Source: Spirochaetales bacterium
GTDB lineage: Bacteria; Spirochaetota; Spirochaetia; SZUA-6; JAFGRV01
Length of the DNA: 32,481 nt
Direction of reading: 5' to 3'
Assembly: GCA_016930085.1 (NCBI GenBank)
Contig: JAFGHO010000102.1
Span: 1 to 32,481, forward strand
Position numbers and translations under genes: made by a program. A model generated the notes under the pieces. It had not been told where the DNA came from. It ran no database searches and was given only the letters and a program-made list of their open reading frames with translations. Below, piece by piece: positions 16,991 through 24,026 of this stretch (position 1 is its first letter; each line of letters begins with the position of its first letter).

Positions 16991-18490
16991 ATGCCTGAAA
17001 TCCGGGATACGACACATAAAACAAAAAAACGCGTCATTCATATCGAGCCGGTGACGCGGCTCGAGGGCCACGCGAAAATCGAAATCTTTCTGGATGACAA
17101 AGGGGATGTCGAGGAAACCTACTTCCAGGTAGTTGAATTGAGGGGATTCGAGGAGTTCTGCAAAGGCCGCCCTGCTGAGGAAATGCCGAGAATCGTGACC
17201 AGGCTTTGCGGTGTCTGTCCATGGCCCCATCATATCGCATCGAGTACCGCCCTGGACGAGATTGTCTCCGCTCCGCCTCCGGTGACCGCCGTAAAAATCA
17301 GGGAACTCGGGTATTGCGCCCACATCCTTGAAAGCCACCTCGAGCATATCTACGCCCTCGGTCCCGCCCCCGATTTTATCGTGGGACCTGATGCGGATCC
17401 CGCGAAGCGGAATGTGCTTGGCGTCATCGAGGTGTTGGGGACGGAGGTCGGGAAAAAGGTCGTCGTTCACAGGGGGTACGCGGTTGAAATAGAGGATATT
17501 ATCGGCGGGAAATCGACGCATCCGGTTTTCAGTATTCCGGGAGGTGTTTCCCGGCCGCTGAAACGGGATGAAGCAGCGAGGATCAGGGACCTTGCGGACA
17601 AGCTTGTCTCCTTTTGCGAGTATACCCTCACAGTCGTCTTTGACGTCATCCTGTCGAACAGCCGGTACATGGATATCATCCTCGACGAAACCCTCTATTA
17701 TCACGATTCGTATCATATGGGTATGGTCGACGGCAATAATAAACTTACATTTTACAGCGGCGACCTCCGTGTTATGGACCAGAAAGGAAAGGAAGTCTTC
17801 AGATTTTCCGGTCGCGCTTATTCCGATTATATCGCGGAGCAGCCGGTTCCCTGGTCGTATCTCAAGTTCCCGTACCTGAAAAAAATAGGCTATAACGGCC
17901 TTGTCGACGGACCTGAAAGCGGTCTTTACCGGGTGGCCCCCCTTTCGCGGTTGAATGTGGCGGACGGTATGACAACACCGAAGGCGCAGGAGGCTTATGA
18001 AAAATTCTTTGCGACACTCGGGGAAAAGCCGGTTCAGAACTCCCTCGCTTTCCATTGGGCCCGGGCAATCGAAGCCCTTTATGCGGCCGAGAGACTCAGG
18101 GAACTCGCTCATGACGAGGACATCTTCGGTGATGAATACAGAACAATCGCCGGAGAGGTCGCCGGGGAGGGGATCGGGGTGATCGAAGCCCCGCGGGGTA
18201 CGCTTTTCCATCATTACAAAACAGACGGCAACGCGATAATCACCGATGTCAATCTGCTTGTAGCAAGCGCGCAGAACTATGGGGCGATGAATATCGATAT
18301 CCGGAATGTCGCGAAAGCCCTGATAAAAAAGGGGGAGATCGGCGGCGGCATTCTCAACATGGTTGAAATGGCATTCAGATCATACGATCCTTGTTTTTCA
18401 TGCGCCACGCACGCCGCAATCGGCAGGATGCCTATGGAAATCGTCGTAATAAGCCATGAAGGGGGGGTAATACGAACGATAAGCAGGTAA
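16991..18490 (+). CDS. mvhA: [NiFe] hydrogenase large subunit, MvhA-type
   Basis: A 499-residue catalytic subunit that oxidises H2 or reduces protons. Both Ni-binding motifs are intact: RLCGVCPWPHH (71-81, Cys73 and Cys76) and DPCFSCATH (466-474, Cys468 and Cys471). The typical early motif EPVTRLEGH (19-27) is also present. A 25-residue tail follows His474, the expected cleavable C-terminal extension, consistent with the protease encoded next. The sequence type is group 3 (cytoplasmic, bidirectional), closest to Mvh/Vhu enzymes that pair with Hdr; the subgroup (3a or 3c) needs a tree. GAGGAG about 8 nt upstream supports the start. Intact ligands indicate an active hydrogenase, not a Ni-free relict as in Complex I. 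Confidence 0.95.
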   Translation: MPEIRDTTHKTKKRVIHIEPVTRLEGHAKIEIFLDDKGDVEETYFQVVELRGFEEFCKGRPAEEMPRIVTRLCGVCPWPHHIASSTALDEIVSAPPPVTAVKIRELGYCAHILESHLEHIYALGPAPDFIVGPDADPAKRNVLGVIEVLGTEVGKKVVVHRGYAVEIEDIIGGKSTHPVFSIPGGVSRPLKRDEAARIRDLADKLVSFCEYTLTVVFDVILSNSRYMDIILDETLYYHDSYHMGMVDGNNKLTFYSGDLRVMDQKGKEVFRFSGRAYSDYIAEQPVPWSYLKFPYLKKIGYNGLVDGPESGLYRVAPLSRLNVADGMTTPKAQEAYEKFFATLGEKPVQNSLAFHWARAIEALYAAERLRELAHDEDIFGDEYRTIAGEVAGEGIGVIEAPRGTLFHHYKTDGNAIITDVNLLVASAQNYGAMNIDIRNVAKALIKKGEIGGGILNMVEMAFRSYDPCFSCATHAAIGRMPMEIVVISHEGGVIRTISR

Positions 18491-18510
18491 CACCGGGATT
18501 CATCGGATAT

Positions 18511-19017
18511 ATGGGGAATCCCGTTCTGAATGATGATTGTATCGGGGATTTGATCGGAAAGCGTCTCAGACGGCAATTTCACGGGAGGGATGAGGTGGTT
18601 GTCGAAGCGGTAGAAGGGTCCCCCTTTTCTTTCATGGTGAAATTATCGCAGTATGTGAAAGTGCTTCTCGTGGACGCAGCCTTAGCCGGCCGGGCGGTCG
18701 GCGAGGTCATTCTGCTGCAAAAGGATGATATTCTCGATCACGCGCATACCTTTTACCTTCACGGGATGAATTGTGCGGAAGCGATCATGATCGCAGAGAA
18801 ATTCGGTATCAGGTTTCCGGAGCGGTTTCTGCTTGCCGGGATCGAGATAGGGGGGGAAGGTCCCTCACGTTTTTATCCCGAAGCCGGGCGTAACGTCTTT
18901 GGCGGATCGCTTTCACATGAGCTCGAAAGGATGTTTCCCGTTATTTATAAAAAAATCCTTCATGCGGCCTTGAGTTTTTTCCCTCTTGACCCGGTCTTGA
19001 GTGAAGTAGTTCGATAA
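18511..19017 (+). CDS. Hydrogenase maturation protease (HycI/HyaD family)
   Basis: A 168-residue endopeptidase that trims the C-terminal peptide of the hydrogenase large subunit after Ni insertion. Family landmarks are MGNPVLNDDCIG at the N-terminus, LLVDAAL (about 52-58, metal-binding Asp) and FYLHGMNCAEA (about 80-90, His ligand). The family normally has five to eight residues before GNP; here the first ATG falls directly before it. The in-frame upstream sequence (18460-18510) encodes a matching lead-in (GFIGY) but offers no standard start codon, and there is no clear ribosome site. The true start may use a rare codon, or translation may depend on coupling to mvhA, 20 bp upstream. It is the last gene of the operon. 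Confidence 0.85.
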   Translation: MGNPVLNDDCIGDLIGKRLRRQFHGRDEVVVEAVEGSPFSFMVKLSQYVKVLLVDAALAGRAVGEVILLQKDDILDHAHTFYLHGMNCAEAIMIAEKFGIRFPERFLLAGIEIGGEGPSRFYPEAGRNVFGGSLSHELERMFPVIYKKILHAALSFFPLDPVLSEVVR

Positions 19018-19068
19018 ACCTCATAAGGCGGCGGAATCATAATCTCCGGGGGACGGCGTACGGTTATG

Positions 19069-19089
19069 AGAGTTTTTTTTGAAAACTCT
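19069..19089 (+). repeat. AT-rich inverted repeat after the hydrogenase operon
   Basis: AGAGTTTT (19069-19076) and AAAACTCT (19082-19089) form an 8-bp stem with a 5-nt loop 50 nt after the last stop of the operon. It might end transcription, but it is not GC-rich and has no U-tract 3' of the stem. It also touches the next promoter. Confidence 0.4.
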
Positions 19090-19118
19090 TGAAATATGCA
19101 TAAAAAAGTCGGTATATT
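19089..19118 (+). promoter_or_regulatory. Sigma-70-like promoter of the CBM48-like gene
   Basis: TTGAAA (19089-19094), an 18-bp spacer and TATATT (19113-19118); each hexamer matches five of six consensus bases. The predicted transcript start, near 19125, lies about 40-75 nt before the possible start codons at 19166 and 19199. Confidence 0.5.
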
Positions 19119-19165
19119 TACAATGAGGGTAATCTTTATCGACATATGAGTGCATCGTAGCGGTA

Positions 19166-19651
19166 ATGTCAGGATGCGCTTCAGGAAACTGGTGTGATAT
19201 GGGCGGCAGAAGAAACGACTCAATTAAACCGGATATTGCTTCCGCATTGAGGGGGCAGAGAAGCAGTCAAAATGTCCGGAAAAGCGGTGTCTGGAAGCTG
19301 CATATTCTCGCGTACGCAGCCGGTCTCCTCTTTCTGATGACGGGGGGGGTATTGTTTATCGTCAGCGGACTGCCGACCGTCGATGACAATACGGTGAATA
19401 TGAAGTTTACCCTGGCCGCACCCGAAGCAAGTTCGGTGGCGCTGGTTGGAGATTTTAACGGATGGGATACGGCAAAAACACCGTTGCGTAAAACCGGAGA
19501 GGGTATGTGGCAGATCGACGTCAGGCTGAAAAAAGGCAGGGTGTATACCTATAATTATGTCATCGACGGTGAAGAATGGATCACGGATCCGGCCGCACTT
19601 ATCAATGTCGATGACGGATTCGGGGGAGAAAGTTCTCTCCTGAAATTATAA
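19166..19651 (+). CDS. Membrane-anchored protein with CBM48/AMPK-type glycogen-binding fold
   Basis: Up to 161 residues: a polar N-terminus, one transmembrane helix (about 45-67), then a small beta-sandwich domain (about 78-160) with the sequence VALVGDFNGWD (91-101), GMWQIDVRLKKG (113-124) and YNYVIDGEEWITDP (129-142). This is the isoamylase N-terminal/AMPK-beta glycogen-binding fold. Such single-pass proteins occur in spirochaetes and other bacteria, sometimes beside sigma or anti-sigma genes; no such gene is seen here. The inferred topology puts the domain outside the cytoplasm. Whether it binds glucan is not shown. Two in-frame starts, 19166 and 19199, are about equally weak; the longer is listed. 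Confidence 0.75.
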   Translation: MSGCASGNWCDMGGRRNDSIKPDIASALRGQRSSQNVRKSGVWKLHILAYAAGLLFLMTGGVLFIVSGLPTVDDNTVNMKFTLAAPEASSVALVGDFNGWDTAKTPLRKTGEGMWQIDVRLKKGRVYTYNYVIDGEEWITDPAALINVDDGFGGESSLLKL

Positions 19652-19756
19652 AATATAAAAAGTGACAATATTACGCGGCGATTTTCAAACCTGTTTCCTT
19701 GAACGGGGATCGGGGGAGAAAGAAGATCGCTGCCGGAGACTGGAGGATATATTTTA

Positions 19757-20260
19757 ATGAAAAAGGTGGCCATAATAATCGTATTGTTGCTTTGGTGCGT
19801 ATCGGTATATGCGGAAACCGATCGCAAATCCGATGCGCCGGCATCGATTTCCGGCGGCAGAGACGGCGAGTGGGTGGAGCAGTTCAATGCCGAATTACAC
19901 AATATGCTTTCCGGTTCCCATGTACAGGAGTATTCACTGAAACTTGCCTATGAAATCCTCGAAGATGTCGATTATCCCGAACATGCGCAGGAGGCGGCAC
20001 GGATGTTTTTCGAGGCGGCAAGTGAACTGGATAGGGAGTTGAGGACGAATGCCAGGGTTTCGCTGGTCAAGGTAAAAGTGCGGCAGCATTGTGTGCTGAA
20101 AATGAAAAAGAAAGTAAACCCGAATCTTTTTAAAGAAACAATTACGGTCAAACTGAGCAAAGACGATAAGGAAAACAAGGTCAAGCCCGATCATATAAAA
20201 AAGGAAAAGGATAAAAAAGATAAAGATAAAGATAAAGAGGATAAGGACAAGGATAAATAA
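19757..20260 (+). CDS. Small exported protein with Lys/Asp-rich tail, function unknown
   Basis: A 167-residue protein with a clear signal peptide (MKKVAIIIVLLLWCVSVYA, cleavage probably after Ala19). Residues about 35-120 look helical and hydrophilic. The last ~35 residues are almost only Lys, Asp and Glu (alternating KD pairs). I do not recognise a family. GGAGG about 10 nt before the ATG supports the start. It is followed at 70 bp by another exported protein and then an outer-membrane-like protein in the same direction, so the three probably work together in the envelope. The charged tail might bind nucleic acid, metal ions or another envelope component; that is speculation. Confidence 0.7.
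   Translation: MKKVAIIIVLLLWCVSVYAETDRKSDAPASISGGRDGEWVEQFNAELHNMLSGSHVQEYSLKLAYEILEDVDYPEHAQEAARMFFEAASELDRELRTNARVSLVKVKVRQHCVLKMKKKVNPNLFKETITVKLSKDDKENKVKPDHIKKEKDKKDKDKDKEDKDKDK
20201..20259 (+). repeat. Low-complexity AAAGAT-like hexamer repeat at a gene 3' end
   Basis: The 3' end of the preceding coding region is a run of AAAGAT, AAGGAT and related hexamers encoding repeated Lys-Asp. Such tracts expand and contract by slippage, so tail length may vary between strains. Confidence 0.8.
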
Positions 20261-20293
20261 TGCCGGGTTTTCTCTGGCTACCTTCTTGTCCTT
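20243..20293 (+). repeat. Inverted repeat spanning a stop codon
   Basis: AAGGACAAG (20243-20251) is complementary to CTTGTCCTT (20285-20293) with a 33-nt loop that holds a second small stem (GCCGG / CTGGC). There is no U-tract. It could attenuate read-through between the first and second exported-protein genes, or be an accident of the repetitive tail. Confidence 0.45.
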
Positions 20294-20329
20294 GAAAATC
20301 GATTAACGGATGTACGCAGTATCGTGCCA

Positions 20330-21121
20330 ATGAAAAAATTATATGTCATCGTCATCATCATAGTCTCCTGCCCTTTTTTTTTATGTGCCCAGACCGATAA
20401 ACTGAAAACAGAGCTTGAAACCTGGTATAAAAGTCACCCGCAGGCGGGAAAATATACAGGTATCAAGGAGCAGCTTCTCTCCCTGTTTCAGGAAGCCGAA
20501 CAACGATCGATACCCGGTGTTCTTCTCATGGAAAAGTTACAGGAAGGTTCGTCGAAAGGGGTCCTCCCGGACAGACTGCTCGAAGCCCTGAAAGACGAGA
20601 TGGAACGTCTGTCGGATATTATCGCCATGATTGCCGTGATCGATATCAGAAATATGGAGGCGACGGGAAAGCGGTATTTCGAAATACCGGCCGAAAATTC
20701 CGGGTTTGAAGATATTTCAGGGTTTGAAAATAAAGATATCCGGAGTATGCCCGATATTATCAAACAGATTTCACTTTTCCAGAGAAGCGGCATTCCCCTT
20801 GGGAATATCGGTTCGATACTCGATTATGCCAGAACTATCCAAAAAAACAGAAATATCGCCTTTCAGGCATTAAGCGCCCTTATAAAAATACCCGGTGTTT
20901 CCACACTCTCAACCGAATCTCTCGTTGCATTGGGTGAATCGCTCCTTCGAAGCAAGCTTTCCCCGTCGAGTTATTCCACACTCTCATCGATTTTTTTAAA
21001 GGGCAGAATTTATCAGATGAGTTATACCACAATTAGCGGTATTGTCATCGAAGTTCTGGATAATGGTGGGGGGCTTATTCAGATCGAACAGGAGATAACG
21101 AGGAGAGGACGAAAGCGATGA
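20330..21121 (+). CDS. Exported protein of unknown function, 263 residues
   Basis: I choose ATG 20330 (MKKLYV...); a GTG two codons upstream (20324) is in frame. Residues 1-20 form a signal peptide with likely cleavage after Ala20 (FFLCA before QTD). The mature protein is mainly helical and has no motif I recognise. One feature is the near repeat GFEDISGFENKDI around residue 125-137. The final four bases overlap the next start (ATGA), so it is translationally coupled to the outer-membrane-like gene. A periplasmic partner or assembly factor for that protein is a reasonable guess. The ribosome site is weak. Confidence 0.7.
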   Translation: MKKLYVIVIIIVSCPFFLCAQTDKLKTELETWYKSHPQAGKYTGIKEQLLSLFQEAEQRSIPGVLLMEKLQEGSSKGVLPDRLLEALKDEMERLSDIIAMIAVIDIRNMEATGKRYFEIPAENSGFEDISGFENKDIRSMPDIIKQISLFQRSGIPLGNIGSILDYARTIQKNRNIAFQALSALIKIPGVSTLSTESLVALGESLLRSKLSPSSYSTLSSIFLKGRIYQMSYTTISGIVIEVLDNGGGLIQIEQEITRRGRKR

Positions 21122-22128
21122 AAAAAAGTTCCGTTTGTATGGTGAGTATGTATTGTATTCTGATGTTGTGCACCACCGTCCCGCTCCGGGCAGGTATCTC
21201 GCTGGCCGCTGGATTAGGCGGCATAGTCGATACTGAAAGCGATGAAGTTACCGTGGAACCCCAATCCGAATTCTCGGCAGGATACGATCTTTTTCATCCC
21301 TTCTCCGACACATTCAGTGTTTTCACGCTTTTAAACGGGCAAATGCATTACGGCATTACCGCTGTTGAATGGAGTTATCTCTATGACTGTTCGCTGGATT
21401 TTTCCTTTCGCGACGGGGATCTGTTAATAAAACCCTCGATCCATATCGAGGGGGAGCTTCTGGATTCATCGGTACTCGCCTTGCCTGATGTCTGGGAGAA
21501 TAACGCGGGGCTTCTCCTTTCTCTCGAGGCCGGCGATATGTCTTTTTTCGGTATGCCCGAATTGAGCTGGCAGAAAGAAAATTTCTTTATCAGAGGGGAA
21601 ATCGGCAGTTCATATATATTCAGTACCTGTTATGTCGTCACCCTTGCCGTTTCAGGCGGGATGACCGTATTCGACTCTGCGGATGAAGAGATATTCATTA
21701 CCCCTGAGGTGGATTTGTCCTGGTACCCGGAAATACCGTTTGTATTGAGTGCATCTCTTTCGTTTACCGCATATGATTCCGACTATTCGACTGATTTCAG
21801 CGAAGAGGCAACCGATGTTGAAATACTTGATTTTTATTCCCTGTCGGGTCTTTTTGAGTGTTCGACCTTTTTCGCTGAAATATGCACACTCGAAATCCGG
21901 TTGCCGGTTTCAATGACGTGGAAACAGCATGGGGCGATCGTTGATGACGAGTTGATACCCGAAAAAGAATGGGTGTTTTCTCTCACCCCGGAAGCGAATC
22001 TGAGTATTTTTTTCAATATCCATCACAGTTGTATCGTTACGGTCGCCTGTGAGCAGGCATTTTCCAATAGCCGCTATCAGGAAACGGGAACGGTTTCCCT
22101 TGAGGTCGCCTACGAGTTATCCTTCTAA
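21118..22128 (+). CDS. Probable outer-membrane beta-barrel protein
   Basis: A 336-residue protein with a signal peptide (about 1-25, cleavage near LRA before GIS). The mature part is rich in alternating hydrophobic/polar strands with frequent aromatic residues, and it ends in YELSF, a C-terminal Phe as in many outer-membrane barrels. No conserved domain is recognised. It is coupled by a four-base overlap to the upstream exported-protein gene. A pore, adhesin or structural envelope role is possible; I infer only the barrel. Confidence 0.65.
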   Translation: MKKSSVCMVSMYCILMLCTTVPLRAGISLAAGLGGIVDTESDEVTVEPQSEFSAGYDLFHPFSDTFSVFTLLNGQMHYGITAVEWSYLYDCSLDFSFRDGDLLIKPSIHIEGELLDSSVLALPDVWENNAGLLLSLEAGDMSFFGMPELSWQKENFFIRGEIGSSYIFSTCYVVTLAVSGGMTVFDSADEEIFITPEVDLSWYPEIPFVLSASLSFTAYDSDYSTDFSEEATDVEILDFYSLSGLFECSTFFAEICTLEIRLPVSMTWKQHGAIVDDELIPEKEWVFSLTPEANLSIFFNIHHSCIVTVACEQAFSNSRYQETGTVSLEVAYELSF

Positions 22129-22171
22129 AATGAGAAATATCAAAAAAAAATTACCCGAAGCGACGCATGTT

Positions 22172-22190
22172 ACAGGTCATTACTGCCTGT
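22172..22190. repeat. Short inverted repeat between convergent genes
   Basis: ACAGG (22172-22176) and CCTGT (22186-22190) bracket nine bases in the 63-bp gap between the barrel gene (plus) and the histidine kinase gene (minus). Its position suits a bidirectional terminator, but the stem is short and lacks adjoining T-tracts. Confidence 0.3.
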
Positions 22191-22191
22191 G

Positions 22192-23985
22192 CTATCGACT
22201 GACCGTGGGAAACCTGATACTGATTGTCGTTCCTGCATCGCTTTTAACTGAGATCGTGCCCCCGAGTTGTTTTGTCAGGGTGGTAACGATTTTCATTCCG
22301 AGTGACGGCTGGGTTGCGATATCAAAGTCGGGGGGAAGACCCACACCGTTGTCGTTTATTGAAAGCAGGTATTCCCCGTTTTCCCTGATCAGCTTCACGG
22401 TAATAGTGTTTTCGATCGTGGAATGTTCGCCCGACGTCCGTTCGGGCGGGAACGCATATTTTATCGCATTGAGCAGAAGCTCATTGATAATGAGTCCGCA
22501 TAAAATACTTCGATCGAGATCGAGATAGATAGTACCGATATTTATCCGCATGGAAATATTATTGCCTCCCGTGCTGTATGAAGCGAGGAGATACCTCGTG
22601 AGGTCGTGAACATAATCGGCGACATCGGTGTCCGTGAGGTCTTTTGATTTATAGAGTTTTTCATGGATAATGGCGATCGATTGTATGCGGGAAATGGCCG
22701 TATTGAATATATCGAGGGATTTTTCGTCTTCGATGTATTTCCGCTGCAGCTTCAGGAGACTGATAATGATCTGAAGGTTGTTTTTTACTCTGTGGTGGAT
22801 TTCTCCGAGAAGGATCGTTTTTTCCGAAACAGTCCGATTCAGCTTCATTTCGATTCCTTTTCGAACCTCTATCTCTTCTTCCAGCGATTTATTCGCGGCA
22901 AGAAGTTCCTTTGTCCGTTCATCGACCATTTGTTCGAGATTTTCTTTCATCTTTCTCAGGCTCGTCTCCGTGTCTTTGAGGCGGGTAATATCCCGAAGGA
23001 CGAGCACCTTGTTGATAAGCCTGTTTCTCCAGTTGTAAATAGGCGAGAGATTCGCGAAATAGGTTATCCCCGATACCGTAACCTCTTTACTCAACATCCC
23101 GTCTTCCGGATCGGTTTCGAGTATCTCCTTGAAATCGGGCAAATAGCGTGAGAGGGGCGTTCCGATAATCCCGGTTTCCTTTTCGTTTATCAGCGAGGAG
23201 ACGGCGGGATTGAGATAGACAATCTGATTGTCGGGAGAAAGGAGGATCACGAGATCACTCAGGGATTCTATCACACTATGCTGCGTCAGGGGGATGATCC
23301 TGAAATAACGCAATCGAATGAAATAGATAACGATAAGACTGGAGAAAGCAAAGGAAATGGGTGTGATCTCGAGATAGGAGAGTGAGTGTCTGAACAGATA
23401 TTCCGAAATATTCGCGATGACGGGAAATCCTCCCGCCACGATGAGTATCATCGTGTGCCGCCTCGGTTGTCTGTTTTTTAAAAGACCGAGTATTAAAACG
23501 AATCCCCCGACCGTTAAAAGGTAGATGTAGCCGATAAAAACGTAATAGAGCGGGGAGAATGTCTTTACGATATTGATATTATTGGCATTCAGGGTAGCTC
23601 CGGTCCACATGAGATGGTGGAAGTGATTGGTAAAAATGACGATCAGCCATCCGAGGGAAAGGATTCCGCATAACGCTGAAAGCCTGTATCCCCTGATTTG
23701 ATCCTTGAAAGCGAAGGAGTAGCAAAAACCGATCCATGCGGGGGGAAGGAAGGCAATGCCGATGTATTGAAAGGTATTAAAGAGAAGTTTCAGTTCATAG
23801 CCTGCCATGATGTATTCGAACAGCTGGCAGGTATACCACAACCATGAGGTAAAAAGAATCGCTATTCCCAGCCCGGGTTTGAGAATTTTTCTGTTGATCC
23901 AGATATGGGAAGTCATCATGGTAAGGATGCTTCCCGCGATGATATACCCTGTGATATAGACGATATACGGAATATTGAGATTCAT
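22192..23985 (-). CDS. 7TM sensor histidine kinase (N-terminal 7TM, PAS, HisKA_2, HATPase)
   Basis: A 597-residue membrane kinase. Residues about 5-228 contain seven hydrophobic segments, as in kinases of the N-terminal 7TM class. A PAS domain follows (about 236-340; VIESLSDLVILLSPDNQIVYLNP), then a coiled coil (about 340-385). The phosphoacceptor helix is EIHHRVKNNLQ (395-405, His398), of HisKA_2 type. The ATPase domain shows N-box NELLLNAIKYAF (501-512), DNGVGLP (545-551) and SLGMKIV (561-567). No response regulator is encoded nearby, so it is an orphan here. It lies 41 bp downstream of GH43 in the same direction and may be co-transcribed, suggesting a link to carbohydrate sensing, though it could be independent. 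The ribosome site is weak. Confidence 0.9.
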   Translation of the reverse strand: MNLNIPYIVYITGYIIAGSILTMMTSHIWINRKILKPGLGIAILFTSWLWYTCQLFEYIMAGYELKLLFNTFQYIGIAFLPPAWIGFCYSFAFKDQIRGYRLSALCGILSLGWLIVIFTNHFHHLMWTGATLNANNINIVKTFSPLYYVFIGYIYLLTVGGFVLILGLLKNRQPRRHTMILIVAGGFPVIANISEYLFRHSLSYLEITPISFAFSSLIVIYFIRLRYFRIIPLTQHSVIESLSDLVILLSPDNQIVYLNPAVSSLINEKETGIIGTPLSRYLPDFKEILETDPEDGMLSKEVTVSGITYFANLSPIYNWRNRLINKVLVLRDITRLKDTETSLRKMKENLEQMVDERTKELLAANKSLEEEIEVRKGIEMKLNRTVSEKTILLGEIHHRVKNNLQIIISLLKLQRKYIEDEKSLDIFNTAISRIQSIAIIHEKLYKSKDLTDTDVADYVHDLTRYLLASYSTGGNNISMRINIGTIYLDLDRSILCGLIINELLLNAIKYAFPPERTSGEHSTIENTITVKLIRENGEYLLSINDNGVGLPPDFDIATQPSLGMKIVTTLTKQLGGTISVKSDAGTTISIRFPTVSR

Positions 23986-24026
23986 AGGCCGCTATCCATA
24001 AAGCATAGAAGGTTGAAGAACGGATG

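Noticed and set aside
16991-18490. Inactive hydrogenase-like subunit of the Complex I type
   Set aside because: Both Ni-binding CxxC motifs and the cleavable C-terminal tail are intact, and a maturation protease follows.
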